A stretch of DNA of 64,000 nt from Mycolicibacterium stellerae (GCF_003719305.1 NZ_RARC01000004.1:124001-188000); one strand, 5' to 3'. Shown: positions 25,892 to 35,174, counted from the stretch's first letter. Translations and numbers: made by a program. Notes: generated from the sequence alone by a model not told the origin.

Positions 25892-27010
25892 ATGCAGAAG
25901 TATCGCGGAAACAACCTCGTCAGGACAGGCATCATCGGCGTTGTCCTGGCCATCCTCGTCATCGCGATCGGGCTGCAGCCCGAGCGACTGGCGCAGTGGG
26001 CGACGTCGCTGCGTTACCAGGCGCTCTTCTCTGAGGCGGGTGGGCTGAGCGAGGGCAACGACGTGACGGTGTCCGGCATCAAAGTCGGTACGGTGGACAA
26101 GATTTCACTACAGAACGGCGATGCGCTAGTCCGCTTCACCATCGCGGGAAAGTACGCACTGGGATCAGATACCTCTGCGCACATCCAGACTGGATCACTG
26201 CTCGGTGAAAGGGTACTGGCGCTGAAGTCGGAAGGTAGCGGCACGCTCGACCCCCGTCAGGTGATCCCGGTCTCGCGGACCACCTCGCCCTATTCGTTGA
26301 CGGATGCGGTCAGCGAACTCACCTCCAACACCGCTGGCACCAACACCGAGTCGCTCAACCAGTCGTTGGATACGCTGTCGGAGACACTCGACCAAGTCGC
26401 TCCGCAGTTGGGCCCGACCTTCGACGGCGTGGCGCGGCTGTCGCGGTCCCTCAACAACCGCAACGAGAGTCTGGCCGAGCTGCTCAAGACCGCCGGCGAC
26501 GTCTCGGGGATATTCTTCGACCGCACCCAGGGAATCAACGAGCTGATCCTCAACTCCAACGACCTGCTGGGGGTGCTCAACGACCGCAGGTACGCGATCA
26601 CCAGCTTGCTTGCCGCCACGGCGGCGGTTTCTCGCGAACTCTCCACCCTGGTCGCCAACAACGAGAAAGAGCTGGCGCCCACACTGAGGCGGTTGAACGA
26701 TGTCACTGCGATGCTGGAGAAGAACCGGGATGCCCTGGCTGCGGTGCTGCCCGGTGCCGCGAAATACTATCTGACACAGGGCGAAATCGTGTCCAACGGC
26801 GCGTACTACAACGCGCTGGTGCCGAACCTTGTGTTCGGACAGCTCCTTCAGCCGTTCATGGACTACGCGTTCGGCTTCAGGCGCGGTGTGAACGCGGGCC
26901 AGCCACCCGACAACGCCGGACCGCGCGCCGAGCTGCCGTTCCCCGTCAACAGCATCCCTCAGCCAGGAGACCTGCCGAACGATGGAGACCCCGGTGAACC
27001 CGCGCCGTAA
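25892..27010 (+). CDS. mceC: Mce family protein C
   Basis: A 372-residue Mce subunit beginning at the base after the mceB stop. It has a membrane anchor at 11-29, MCE barrel ALFSEAGGLSEGNDVTVSGI with VGTVDKISL, and helical segments about 130-290, with NDLLGVLNDRRYAITSLLAA characteristic of C subunits. It ends in a Pro-rich tail. The reading frame overlaps the next gene by 29 bp. Confidence 0.94.
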   Translation: MQKYRGNNLVRTGIIGVVLAILVIAIGLQPERLAQWATSLRYQALFSEAGGLSEGNDVTVSGIKVGTVDKISLQNGDALVRFTIAGKYALGSDTSAHIQTGSLLGERVLALKSEGSGTLDPRQVIPVSRTTSPYSLTDAVSELTSNTAGTNTESLNQSLDTLSETLDQVAPQLGPTFDGVARLSRSLNNRNESLAELLKTAGDVSGIFFDRTQGINELILNSNDLLGVLNDRRYAITSLLAATAAVSRELSTLVANNEKELAPTLRRLNDVTAMLEKNRDALAAVLPGAAKYYLTQGEIVSNGAYYNALVPNLVFGQLLQPFMDYAFGFRRGVNAGQPPDNAGPRAELPFPVNSIPQPGDLPNDGDPGEPAP

Positions 27011-28505
27011 ACCTTTGGTCACCATCGCCGCCATCGCCCTAGCCGTCGCGCTGGTTGCCGGTGTGGCGTTCCTGGTCCGCCAAGTGTTCTTCGGGCCGAG
27101 CACCATCACGGCGTACTTCACGAGCGCAACGGCCGTCTATCCGGGAGATGAAGTCCGGGTATCGGGTGTGAAGGTCGGTACGATCGATGCGATCACGCCG
27201 GAGGGCACGCAGACGAAGATGACCCTCAAGGTCGACCGTGATGTGCCGGTCCCCGCCGACGCAAAGGCCATCATCGTGGCCCAGAACCTGGTCGCTGCCC
27301 GCTACGTCCAGCTCACGCCCGCCTACCGGAACAATGAGGGGCCGAAGATGGGCGACGGCGGAGTGATTCCCGCCGACCGTACCGCCGTCCCCGTCGAGTG
27401 GGATGACGTCAAGACCCAGTTGATGCGTCTGGCAACCGAATTGGGCCCCAAGGAAGGCGGGCAGGGCGGAGTCTCGGGTACCTCTACTTCCCGGTTCATC
27501 GACAGCGCCGCGAACGCGTTGGGCGGTAACGGCGAGAAGCTTCGCGAGACACTGGCGCAGCTGTCCGGCGTCGCGCGAATATTCGCCGAAGGCAGCGGCA
27601 ACATCGTCGACATCATCAAGAACCTGCAGACCTTCGTAAGCGCGCTGCGTGACAGCAAAGAGCAGATCGTTCTCTTCGAGAACCGGCTCGCGACTCTGAG
27701 CAGTGTCCTCAACGACAACAGGTCCGACCTCGACGCCGCGCTGACAAATCTGTCCACGGCGCTCGGCGAGGTGCAGCGCTTCGTTGCGGGCAGCCGCAAC
27801 GAGACCGCCGAGCAGATTCAGCGGCTGGGCAATCTGACCCAGGTCGTCGTCGACAACAAGATGGCGTTCGAGAACGTTCTTCACATCACGCCCAACGCCA
27901 TTGCCAACTTCAACAACATCTACTACCCGAACGGCGGTTCGGTGACCGGCGCCTTCTCGTTCGTGAACTTCTCCAACCCGGTGCAGGCCATCTGCGGGAT
28001 GATCGGCGCCGTCGAGAACACCACCGCACCCGAAACGGCGAAGCTGTGCGCGCAATACCTCGGCCCGGCGTTGCGGCTCGCGAACTTCAACGGCATCCCG
28101 TTCCCGATCAACCAATACCTGCGTCCGGCAATCAATCCCGACCGGATCATCTACACCGATCCAAAGCTGGCACCCGGCGGCGCAGGACCGGGCGACGCGC
28201 CCGAGCCGCCGCCGACGGTGTCGGCCTACACCGGCGCGGGTGACATACCGCCGCCTCCTGGCTGGAACGGGCCGCCGAACGATTACCGGGGCATGTATGC
28301 ACCTCCGCTCGGCAACGACGCACCGTCCACCCCGAGCCCGGCGTTGATCCCCAACGCGCCACCCCTGGTCGAGCCGCACATCATCTCCAACGTGCCTGCC
28401 CAAGGGTCGACCGTCGAGGGGATGCTGCTTCCGCAGACCGCGGTGCCACCGCCGCCGGACCCCAACGCACCGCTGTTGCCTGCGGAAGGGACACCGTCAC
28501 CATGA
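26982..28505 (+). CDS. mceD: Mce family protein D
   Basis: A 507-residue Mce subunit with a membrane anchor at about 9-29, MCE barrel with AVYPGDEVRVSGVKVGTIDA, helical stalk, and a C-terminal Pro/Ala-rich tail of about 120 residues (PEPPPTVSAYTGAGDIPPPP). ATG 26982 is inside mceC; GTG 26994 is a later alternative. Two Cys residues in the C-terminal domain (AICGMIG, KLCAQYLG) probably form a disulfide. Long Pro tails of D-F subunits may contact the cell wall or outer membrane partners. Confidence 0.93.
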   Translation: METPVNPRRKPLVTIAAIALAVALVAGVAFLVRQVFFGPSTITAYFTSATAVYPGDEVRVSGVKVGTIDAITPEGTQTKMTLKVDRDVPVPADAKAIIVAQNLVAARYVQLTPAYRNNEGPKMGDGGVIPADRTAVPVEWDDVKTQLMRLATELGPKEGGQGGVSGTSTSRFIDSAANALGGNGEKLRETLAQLSGVARIFAEGSGNIVDIIKNLQTFVSALRDSKEQIVLFENRLATLSSVLNDNRSDLDAALTNLSTALGEVQRFVAGSRNETAEQIQRLGNLTQVVVDNKMAFENVLHITPNAIANFNNIYYPNGGSVTGAFSFVNFSNPVQAICGMIGAVENTTAPETAKLCAQYLGPALRLANFNGIPFPINQYLRPAINPDRIIYTDPKLAPGGAGPGDAPEPPPTVSAYTGAGDIPPPPGWNGPPNDYRGMYAPPLGNDAPSTPSPALIPNAPPLVEPHIISNVPAQGSTVEGMLLPQTAVPPPPDPNAPLLPAEGTPSP

Positions 28506-29842
28506 TTCGTCGGACAAGATGGCTGGTCGTCGTCGGCTCCTGCGTCGCGCTGACGATGACGGGGTGCTCCTTTCAGGGCCTGAACTCCCTGCCGCTGCCC
28601 GGTGCGGTCGGCCGGGGCTCTGACGCCGCTACATACCACGTTGAGGTCCAGAACGTCGGGACGCTGGAGTCGAATTCGCCGGTGTTGATGAGCGACGTTG
28701 TCGTCGGCAGTGTCGGCAAGATGACCGTCGACAACTGGCACGCCGACGTGGAGATATCGGTCAAGCCCGATGTCGTCGTGCCCGCCAATGCCGTTGCCAC
28801 TGTGGGACAGACCAGTCTGTTGGGGTCGATGCATCTGGCGCTCAATCCGCCGCTGGGCGAAAAGCCAAGCGGCCAACTGAAACCCGGTTCCACCATCCCC
28901 TTGAACGAGTCGTCTACGTATCCGTCCACTGAGCGGACGTTGTCGTCCCTGTCGACCGTCGCCAACGGTGGCGGACTCGGTCAGATCGGCGACATCATCC
29001 ACAACTTCAGTGCCGCGCTGAGCGGGCGTGAACCCGAGATCCGCGAGTTGCTCACCCGGCTGGATAACTTCGTCGGCGTCCTCGATGCCCAACGCGACAA
29101 CATCGTCGCGTCCATCCAACAGCTCAACCGGGTTGCCGGTACCTTCGCCGGGCAGCGCGATGTGATCGAGCGCGCGCTCAAGGACATCCCGCCCGCACTG
29201 GACGTGCTGATCAAGCAACGGCCCCAGCTGACGACTGCACTGAAGAAGTTGGGGGTTTTCAGCGATACCGCAACAGGTCTGGTCAACGACGCCGGTGACG
29301 ACCTGGTCAGCGATTTGAAGAGCCTGGAACCGGCCCTCAAGGCGCTGGTCGACATCGGCCCGGACTTGTCGTCTGCGTTGATCTGGGCTACGGCGTTCCC
29401 GTACGGGCCAGGCTTCGCCGACACCATCACCCGCGGTGACTACATCAACCTGGTTGCCGTCTTCGACCTGACCTATCCACGGTTGAAGAAGACGTTGTTG
29501 CTCGGCACCCGGTGGGGTGACGAGAACGCCAAACTCATTCCGGCGCCAGGCGATCCTTATTACCTGAACTATTCGTACAACCCGATATCGGTCGGTGTCG
29601 CACCACCACCGGATCAGGCCCTGCCTGCACCTCCGCCGTCGCCGGACGGCGCGCCACCGCCGATCCTCGGGCCGGTGTTGCCGGTTGCTCCGCCGCCGAC
29701 GGCACCGCAGATGATCCAAAACCAGGCCGGCCCTACATCGTCGATCTTCGCGGGACCGTTCGGTGCGGACGCACCGCCACCGCCCGCGGAGCCCGCCGCC
29801 GCACCGCCCGACGTACCTCCTGCGCCGGGAGGCGGTGGCTGA
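28502..29842 (+). CDS. mceE: Mce family lipoprotein E (LprK-like)
   Basis: A 446-residue Mce subunit that is a lipoprotein: the signal peptide ends in LTMTGC with Cys22 as lipid site, which is standard for the E position. The MCE barrel includes YHVEVQNVGTLESNSPVLMS and VGSVGKMTVDNW. Helical stalk segments are at about 170-300, and a Pro-rich tail makes up the last ~75 residues. ATG 28502 overlaps the mceD stop by 4 bp. Lipidation would hold this subunit at the membrane without a transmembrane helix. Confidence 0.94.
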   Translation: MIRRTRWLVVVGSCVALTMTGCSFQGLNSLPLPGAVGRGSDAATYHVEVQNVGTLESNSPVLMSDVVVGSVGKMTVDNWHADVEISVKPDVVVPANAVATVGQTSLLGSMHLALNPPLGEKPSGQLKPGSTIPLNESSTYPSTERTLSSLSTVANGGGLGQIGDIIHNFSAALSGREPEIRELLTRLDNFVGVLDAQRDNIVASIQQLNRVAGTFAGQRDVIERALKDIPPALDVLIKQRPQLTTALKKLGVFSDTATGLVNDAGDDLVSDLKSLEPALKALVDIGPDLSSALIWATAFPYGPGFADTITRGDYINLVAVFDLTYPRLKKTLLLGTRWGDENAKLIPAPGDPYYLNYSYNPISVGVAPPPDQALPAPPPSPDGAPPPILGPVLPVAPPPTAPQMIQNQAGPTSSIFAGPFGADAPPPPAEPAAAPPDVPPAPGGGG

Positions 29843-31575
29843 TGCTGACGCGTTTCGTCCGAAACCAGTTGATTATCTTCACGATTGCGTCGATCGTTGG
29901 CGTGGCCGTCATGCTGTTCGCCTACATGCAGGTACCCACATTGCTGGGCATCGGCAAGATCGACGTGAAGATGGAAATGCCCGCGGCGGGCGGACTGTAC
30001 AGGTTCTCCAACGTCACCTACCGCGGTGTGCAGATCGGTAAGGTCACCGATGTCAAGCTCACCGATAACGGCGCGGAGGCAACGCTGACGCTGGACACGT
30101 CGCCGAAGGTTCCCGCGGACCTGCAGGCCGAGGTTCGCAGCGTGTCGGCGGTCGGCGAGCAATATGTGGACCTGCGTCCGCGCACGGATTCCGGTCCGTT
30201 CCTCTCCGACGGCTCGGTCATCGAAAAGGACAACACCACCATCCCGCAAGAGGTCGGTCCGATGCTCGATCAAGTGAGCTCACTTGTGGACAGCATTCCG
30301 GAGGGTAGGATTTCGGACCTGCTCGACGAATCGTTCAAGGCGTTCAACGGCGCAGGCCCGGATTTCCAGTCGCTGGTCGACTCCGCGGCGAAGTTGTCGA
30401 GTGACATCAACGGCGTATCCGACCAGACGCGGGGGCTGATCGATGACAGTGGGCCGCTGCTGGATTCGCAGGCGGAGACCGCTGAGCAGATTCGGACGTG
30501 GGCGCGCAGTCTCTCGGGTGTGACTGCACAGATCGCGCAGAACGATCCGGAAGTGCGCTCGATCCTGCAACGCGGACCCGGCTTCGCGCAGGAGGTTTCG
30601 TCGCTGCTGGAGCAGGTGAAGCCAACTCTGCCGATCCTGCTGGCGAACCTCACCACAATTGGTCAGATCCTTGTCACGTACAACCCGTCACTGGAACAGC
30701 TCCTCGTGATCTTCCCCGGAATCATCGCGGCACAGCAGTCCTTCGGTCTTCCCAAGAACAACCCCACGGGTCTGCCGTCGGGTGACTTCGCGCTGACCAT
30801 CAGCGACCCGCCGCCGTGCACGGTCGGGTTCCTTCCTCCGTCGCAGTGGCGCAATCCGGCCGACGAGACCGTGATCGACACACCAGACGGGCTCTACTGC
30901 AAGCTGCCACAGGACTCGCCGATCTCGGTTCGCGGTGCCCGCAACTATCCGTGCATGGGACACCCGGGTAAGCGGGCTCCAACGGTCGAACTCTGCAACG
31001 ACCCGAGGGGCTTCCAGCCGACGGCGATCCGCCAGCACTACATCGGGCCCTATCCATTCGACCCGAATCTTGTCGCCCAAGGCATCCCGCTCGACGACCG
31101 TGTCGACTTCAACGACCGGATCCACGCGCCTGTCGAAGGCACGCCCATGCCGCCAGGGGTGGTGGCGTTTGTCCCGGCAGGAGCGCCTCCCGACGCGCCG
31201 CCACCGGGTGCGCCTGTCCCGCTCGGCCCTGCACCGGGACCGTTGCAGGCTCCGTTTGTCCAGGGCCCTGCCGCGCCTCCGCCGCCGCCGGGGAACTCGC
31301 TGAACGGAGAACCGATACCTGCGGCTGCGCCACCCGTCGCAACGCCGCCCGGCGACGCGGCCGTCGTACCGCTTCCTGGCGACGGGGCCGTCCCGGCTGC
31401 GCCAAGTGCGTTCAACGGCAATGCTTCTGGGCAAGCTGGCGGACCTACGGTGGCGACTGCGCACTACGACCCGAACACCGGCGAGTACATCACGCCAGAC
31501 GGTCAGTTGCAGCAGGTGAAGAATCTGGCAGCTGGGGGCGCGCCGAAGTCGTGGAAAGACCTGCTCCCGATCTAA
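29842..31575 (+). CDS. mceF: Mce family protein F
   Basis: A 577-residue Mce subunit, the longest of the set. It has a membrane anchor at about 9-28 and an MCE barrel beginning PAAGGLYRFSNVTYRGVQIG. Helices include SLVDSIPEGRISDLLDESF. A Cys-containing domain (PPPCTVGFLPPSQW, LYCKLP, YPCMG, ELCND) follows at about 310-390, and then a tail of more than 150 residues very rich in Pro and Ala. ATG 29842 shares its first base with the mceE stop. It is last in the operon. The Cys-rich domain is usual for F subunits. Confidence 0.94.
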   Translation: MLTRFVRNQLIIFTIASIVGVAVMLFAYMQVPTLLGIGKIDVKMEMPAAGGLYRFSNVTYRGVQIGKVTDVKLTDNGAEATLTLDTSPKVPADLQAEVRSVSAVGEQYVDLRPRTDSGPFLSDGSVIEKDNTTIPQEVGPMLDQVSSLVDSIPEGRISDLLDESFKAFNGAGPDFQSLVDSAAKLSSDINGVSDQTRGLIDDSGPLLDSQAETAEQIRTWARSLSGVTAQIAQNDPEVRSILQRGPGFAQEVSSLLEQVKPTLPILLANLTTIGQILVTYNPSLEQLLVIFPGIIAAQQSFGLPKNNPTGLPSGDFALTISDPPPCTVGFLPPSQWRNPADETVIDTPDGLYCKLPQDSPISVRGARNYPCMGHPGKRAPTVELCNDPRGFQPTAIRQHYIGPYPFDPNLVAQGIPLDDRVDFNDRIHAPVEGTPMPPGVVAFVPAGAPPDAPPPGAPVPLGPAPGPLQAPFVQGPAAPPPPPGNSLNGEPIPAAAPPVATPPGDAAVVPLPGDGAVPAAPSAFNGNASGQAGGPTVATAHYDPNTGEYITPDGQLQQVKNLAAGGAPKSWKDLLPI

Positions 31576-31611
31576 TCGCCGTCCGCGGAGGCGCGGAGGC
31601 AGGGGCGGTTA
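31573..31611. terminator. Possible bidirectional terminator between mceF and convergent gene
   Basis: TAATCGCC at 31573-31580 can pair with GGCGGTTA at 31604-31611 (8 bp, one G-U) around a GC-rich 23-nt loop. The stem contains both stop codons of the convergent genes. No clear T tract follows, so efficiency is uncertain. Confidence 0.35.
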
Positions 31612-32130
31612 GGAAATCCGCTCCATCCTGACGGGTATCTCGATGTCGAGGGGCTTGTTGATGCCGCAGGCACCGCTGTCGGTTTCGGTGATCTGGTGGC
31701 CGGCGAGAAGGTCGGTGATCTTCAGGTCGCGCTCGTTGACGGTGGGGTTGATTCCCCAGACCGTCCACTTGTCGTGGCCGGTGGCGAAGGTACCGTCGGG
31801 GCACGGCGCCCAGCTGGGGATGTCGCGGTTGACGATCCAGTACACCTTGACAAAGTTGATGGGGGCGGTCCAGCCTTGGTCGCTGGTCACCGTTCCGGTG
31901 CATTCGAGCGGGCTCACACAGCTGGAGGAGATGGTCCAGTTCTGGATCACGACCTTCTCGTCGATGAGGACCTGATTCGTCCTGGCCCATTCGCCGTTGC
32001 TCATGACACGCCAGGTGCCGTTGAGCTCAATCCCGAAATTCGAGGCGTGCGCCGCAGGCGCAACGCCTAGGCTTCCGAGCACGGCGATCGCTGTCGCCGC
32101 GACGCCGCCGATGACACCCACTGCGCGCAT
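31609..32130 (-). CDS. Small secreted hypothetical protein
   Basis: A 173-residue exported protein from ATG 32130. The signal peptide ends near APAAHASNFG. The mature region opens FGIELNGTWRVMSNGEWA and is a Trp/Thr-rich beta protein with four Cys (SSSCVSPLECTG, APCPDG, GACGIN), probably two disulfides. It converges with mceF and diverges from another small secreted protein, sharing a 79-bp promoter region with an operator-like site. I know no function. Proteins of this layout are frequent around mycobacterial lipid-uptake loci. Confidence 0.75.
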   Translation of the reverse strand: MRAVGVIGGVAATAIAVLGSLGVAPAAHASNFGIELNGTWRVMSNGEWARTNQVLIDEKVVIQNWTISSSCVSPLECTGTVTSDQGWTAPINFVKVYWIVNRDIPSWAPCPDGTFATGHDKWTVWGINPTVNERDLKITDLLAGHQITETDSGACGINKPLDIEIPVRMERIS

Positions 32131-32173
32131 AGCGATCAGCCTAACGCCCCCCAGAGCAATGCTCTCCAAAAGG

Positions 32174-32188
32174 GAGAATTTCGTTCCC
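32174..32188. promoter_or_regulatory. Degenerate GAGAAT-N3-ATTCTC-like site in divergent region
   Basis: GAGAAT-TTC-GTTCCC has a perfect left half and 4 of 6 matches in the right half. An additional GAGAAT half-site overlaps 32198-32203. It sits between the divergent starts at 32130 and 32210, where a regulator could affect both secreted-protein genes. Confidence 0.35.
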
Positions 32189-32209
32189 GCCGTATGTGAG
32201 AATGACAGT

Positions 32210-32605
32210 GTGCGATCTGTCGTTGCGGTGCTCGCTGGGTTGATGACTGCGGGCCTGCTGACCGCCGCGCCGCCCGCGGCAGCCGAGCCGGTTCCGCCGG
32301 CTGCACCCGAGTGCAACTACCCCGATTGCACGCCGGGCATCCAGCCCAACGTCGTGCTCGGCTCGTACTGTGGCAACTCCACGTATTGGGCGTTCGGCGT
32401 CACCGACTGGGGCCGGCTGGTGTTCTGCGGGTCGCCGCGCAGATATGACTCGCGGTGGTTCCGGGCACCCGAGATGCACGGCGTGAAACTCGAAGGCGAC
32501 TACTGCTTCGGGCAGGACGGCGACGTCGCCCAGGCCCCAGACGGTCTCTTCCTCACCTGCGTCGCCCAGAACGGCGCCACCCGCTGGGAGCGCGGCGACC
32601 TGTAA
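32210..32605 (+). CDS. Small secreted cysteine-rich hypothetical protein
   Basis: A 131-residue exported protein from GTG 32210; longer in-frame readings upstream would cross the divergent promoter. The signal peptide ends at PPAAAEPVPP. The mature protein has six Cys: ECNYPDC, GSYCGN, VFCGSP, DYCFGQ and LTCVAQ, probably three disulfides, and many aromatic residues (STYWAFGVTDWGRL). Its function is unknown. It converges with the P450 gene 3 bp away. Confidence 0.7.
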   Translation: MRSVVAVLAGLMTAGLLTAAPPAAAEPVPPAAPECNYPDCTPGIQPNVVLGSYCGNSTYWAFGVTDWGRLVFCGSPRRYDSRWFRAPEMHGVKLEGDYCFGQDGDVAQAPDGLFLTCVAQNGATRWERGDL

Positions 32606-32608
32606 CGC

Positions 32609-33889
32609 TCACTGCGCCGGGGTGAACCTGATGTTGATCTCGGTCAGCCCCCGCAAGATGAATGTCGGCTCGTAGTTGTAGGCGCGCGCGTCGGCCGGGC
32701 CGTGCTTCTCGTCGTCGATCGAGATGTCGACCAGCCGATCCAGGATCCGCTCGATGCTGACCCGGCCCTCAACCCGCGCCAGCGGTGCGCCGGGGCAGGA
32801 GTGGATGCCGCGGCTGAATGCGATGTGCTCGCGCACATTCTTGCGGTCGAGTGAGAACTCGTGGGGCTGGTCGAATCGGTTGGGATCGCGGTTGGCGGCG
32901 CCGGGGCTGACCATCACCGTCGTGCCCGCGGGCACGACGGTCTCGCCAAGCGTCGTCGATTTGCGCGCCATCCGGAACACGCTCTTCACCGGGCTGTCCA
33001 TCCGCAGACTCTCCTCGATGAACACGGGGATGAGGGTGCGGTCCTCTCTCAGCTGCTGTTGAATGTCGGGCCGGTCGCCGAGCACCCGCAGCGCAGCGCT
33101 GAGCAGTTTGGCTGTGGTCTCCTGACCCGCGCCGAACAGGAAGGTGGCGGTGCGAACCACGTCGACAACCTCGGGCGTCGACCCGTCGGGGTAGAGCGCG
33201 GTGGCCAGGCCCGTCAGCACATCGTCGCGGGGGTTCTTGCGGCGATCCTCGATGTAGTGGGAGAACTTCTCGTCGGCCCACTCCAGGGGATTGGCCGCGA
33301 TCGGCTCGTGGTCGAGCCCGCCGATGCTGGTACCGGGCCGCTGCGCGCCGAACGCCTCGCGGAACTCCTCGTGGTCCTCCTCGGGAACACCAAGCAGGTC
33401 GGCGACCACCAACAGCGAGAACGGCCTTGCGTAGGCAGCGAGGAACTCGCACTTGCCGTCGGCGATGAACTCGTCGATGTGGCGGTCGGCCAGCCGCCAC
33501 ATGAAGTCCTCGTTCTCCTTGAGCCGCTTGGGCGTCAGCAACCGGCTCAGCAGCGAACGCGCGTCGGTGTGATACGGCGGGTCCATCGTGACCATGTGCT
33601 CGAACATTGGGATCTCCGCGCGGTGTTCTACGAGCTGTGCGCAGATGTCGTCGCCCTCGGGGGTGAACGGGATCGGGGTGAACGGGCCTGCGACCGCGAC
33701 GCACGACGAGTAGTTCTCGGTGTCCTTGTAGACGGCGTTGGCCGCTTCCCAGCCGGTGACGGCCAGCACCCCGTGGTTGATGGGGCAGCAGGCCGCGTCC
33801 TTCGTCCGCAGATGATCGAAATACGGGTGTGGGTCCGGCACGAGAGACGGATCAGTGAAGTAGTCCACCGAATCAAAGTCTGTGGTCAT
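32609..33889 (-). CDS. Cytochrome P450
   Basis: A 426-residue P450 with I-helix GAGQETTAK (AGQETT 254-259), ExxR Glu293-Arg296 in EESLRM, and heme loop FSRGIHSCPGAP with Cys365. The second heme-loop residue is Arg rather than the usual Phe/His-Gly variants. ATG 33889 follows GGGAGG. It is divergent from a TetR gene, with tandem operator-like palindromes in the 176-bp interval, so it is very likely repressed by that TetR and induced by its substrate. No ferredoxin is adjacent; the one at 14759 could serve both. Confidence 0.92.
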   Translation of the reverse strand: MTTDFDSVDYFTDPSLVPDPHPYFDHLRTKDAACCPINHGVLAVTGWEAANAVYKDTENYSSCVAVAGPFTPIPFTPEGDDICAQLVEHRAEIPMFEHMVTMDPPYHTDARSLLSRLLTPKRLKENEDFMWRLADRHIDEFIADGKCEFLAAYARPFSLLVVADLLGVPEEDHEEFREAFGAQRPGTSIGGLDHEPIAANPLEWADEKFSHYIEDRRKNPRDDVLTGLATALYPDGSTPEVVDVVRTATFLFGAGQETTAKLLSAALRVLGDRPDIQQQLREDRTLIPVFIEESLRMDSPVKSVFRMARKSTTLGETVVPAGTTVMVSPGAANRDPNRFDQPHEFSLDRKNVREHIAFSRGIHSCPGAPLARVEGRVSIERILDRLVDISIDDEKHGPADARAYNYEPTFILRGLTEINIRFTPAQ

Positions 33890-33942
33890 GTAATGCGTGC
33901 CTCCCGGGCCGGAACCGTGATCGTCGTCGAATGACGCAAATA

Positions 33943-33972
33943 TGCTGAGCACCTGCTTAGCATGGCGCTAAG
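33943..33972. promoter_or_regulatory. Tandem operator cluster between P450 and TetR
   Basis: Two copies of TGCTNAGCA, each self-palindromic, lie at 33943-33951 (TGCTGAGCA) and 33954-33962 (TGCTTAGCA), centred 11 bp apart, or one helical turn. The second overlaps a longer inverted repeat CTTAGC-ATGGC-GCTAAG at 33956-33972. The placement between divergent P450 and TetR genes is classic for TetR autoregulation. Confidence 0.6.
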
Positions 33973-34065
33973 GTCAGGGTCAAGGCGACGTGCCCGGTGG
34001 CGGCTAATATCGGCGTTTCGGGCGGTCAACCTGCTGGTCGGCGGCGAGGAAGGCAAAGTAAAGGG

Positions 34066-34686
34066 ATGGCATCGGAGCGCAGGATCGGAGCACCGGACGC
34101 GAAGAATCGCACCGTGCTGCTCGACGCCGCCGAGCGGTTGATGCTCGAAGAGGGCTACGGCGCGGTGACGTCGCGTCGCGTCGCGGAGAAGGCGGGGCTC
34201 AAGCCCCAGTTGGTGCACTACTACTTCCGCACAATGGGCGACCTGTACCTGGCCGTGTTTCGCAGGCGAGCCGAGCAGGGGCTCGAGGCGCAGGCCAAGG
34301 CGCTTGAGTCGGCGCAGCCGCTGTGGGCGCTGTGGCGATACAGCTCGGATCCAAGGATCACGGCGTTCACCGTCGAGTTCATGGCGCTGGCCAGCCACCG
34401 CGACGAGCTGAGGGCGGAGTTCGCGCGCTACGGCGAAATGTTCCGGCGCAGAGAACGTGAGGTGCTCACCGAGACGCTGCAGCGCTACGGCATCGACGCG
34501 ACCGACGTGCCGCCCGTCGTATGGGCGGTGTTTGCGACCAGCCTGTCTCGCATCCTCGTGATGGAGACGGCGCTTGGCATGTCGACGGGGCACGCCGAGA
34601 CGCTGGAGTTCGTCGAGGCCTGGCTGCGCCAGCTTGAAGGGGAGCCGGCCGATTCTGCGGCGGCCGTCACGGCCGCGCACAGCTGA
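34066..34686 (+). CDS. TetR family transcriptional regulator
   Basis: A 206-residue TetR repressor from ATG 34066, preceded by AAAGGG; GTG 33997 would add 23 Gly/Arg-rich residues. The DNA-binding domain is at about 15-60 (LLDAAERLMLEEGYG, then VTSRRVAEKAGLKPQ as the HTH and YYFRTMGDLYLA). The C-terminal ligand domain is helical with no recognised family. It diverges from the P450 and presumably binds the TGCTNAGCA cluster upstream. The Pro/Ala tail is short. Confidence 0.88.
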   Translation: MASERRIGAPDAKNRTVLLDAAERLMLEEGYGAVTSRRVAEKAGLKPQLVHYYFRTMGDLYLAVFRRRAEQGLEAQAKALESAQPLWALWRYSSDPRITAFTVEFMALASHRDELRAEFARYGEMFRRREREVLTETLQRYGIDATDVPPVVWAVFATSLSRILVMETALGMSTGHAETLEFVEAWLRQLEGEPADSAAAVTAAHS

Positions 34687-34691
34687 CCGAC

Positions 34692-35162
34692 TCACCAGGT
34701 GCGGATCGAGCAGAGCGCTCCCTTGGGTCCCTGCGCAGTCTTGACGACGACGCCGTCGACCGCGAGCACGCAGTGGAAGTTCGGCATCGCAGTCGAGTCG
34801 CTCTGGATGCCTGTGGTGACCATCGCCCACGAGTCGGGGTTGGCCAGATACACGTCGAGGTTCCACTTCTGGTCGGGGCCGACCTGGGCCTCGACGTTGG
34901 GGCTGTAGAGATAGGGATTGTGGCTGTACTCCGCCCAGTTCGGCGGATCGGTGTCGCGGTAGTAGATCTCGGCGTTGCCGTACGGCTGCTCTGTCCACAC
35001 CGTGTACTGGACGTGCCGCAGTGGCGGGGGAGCCGGATCCGCCGGGTCGGCCCGCACGACGCCGGGGGGCGCAGCGGTGGCGGCTGCCATCAGCATCGCC
35101 AAGACCGCCGTTGCGCTGAGCAGTCGGGCGCGCAGCGTCGCACAGCCTGCCGGAAACATCAT
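34692..35162 (-). CDS. Small secreted protein, MmpS-like layout
   Basis: A 156-residue exported protein. Two consecutive ATGs (35162, 35159) begin it, and the signal peptide ends around VVRADPADP. The mature part is a beta domain with NAEIYYRDTDPPN, KWNLDVYLANPDSWAM and FHCVLAVDGVVV ending GALCSIRTW. The last segment and its two Cys recall the MmpS accessory-protein fold (CxxxVDGxV ... C), but no MmpL gene is near. The evidence for MmpS relation is by eye only. Confidence 0.65.
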   Translation of the reverse strand: MMFPAGCATLRARLLSATAVLAMLMAAATAAPPGVVRADPADPAPPPLRHVQYTVWTEQPYGNAEIYYRDTDPPNWAEYSHNPYLYSPNVEAQVGPDQKWNLDVYLANPDSWAMVTTGIQSDSTAMPNFHCVLAVDGVVVKTAQGPKGALCSIRTW

Positions 35163-35168
35163 TTCCGG

Positions 35169-35174
35169 ATTTTA
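35169..35174 (-). promoter_or_regulatory. -10 element TAAAAT, probable leaderless promoter
   Basis: On the minus strand TAAAAT lies 6 nt before the ATG at 35162. A transcript from it would start at or next to the start codon, giving a leaderless message, which is common in mycobacteria. The ~97-bp interval to 35259 has no gene. Confidence 0.4.

Noticed and set aside
28190..31450. Pro/Ala-rich DNA repeats at the ends of mceD, mceE and mceF
   Set aside because: These are low-complexity codons of the normal Pro-rich Mce tails, not separate repeat elements.
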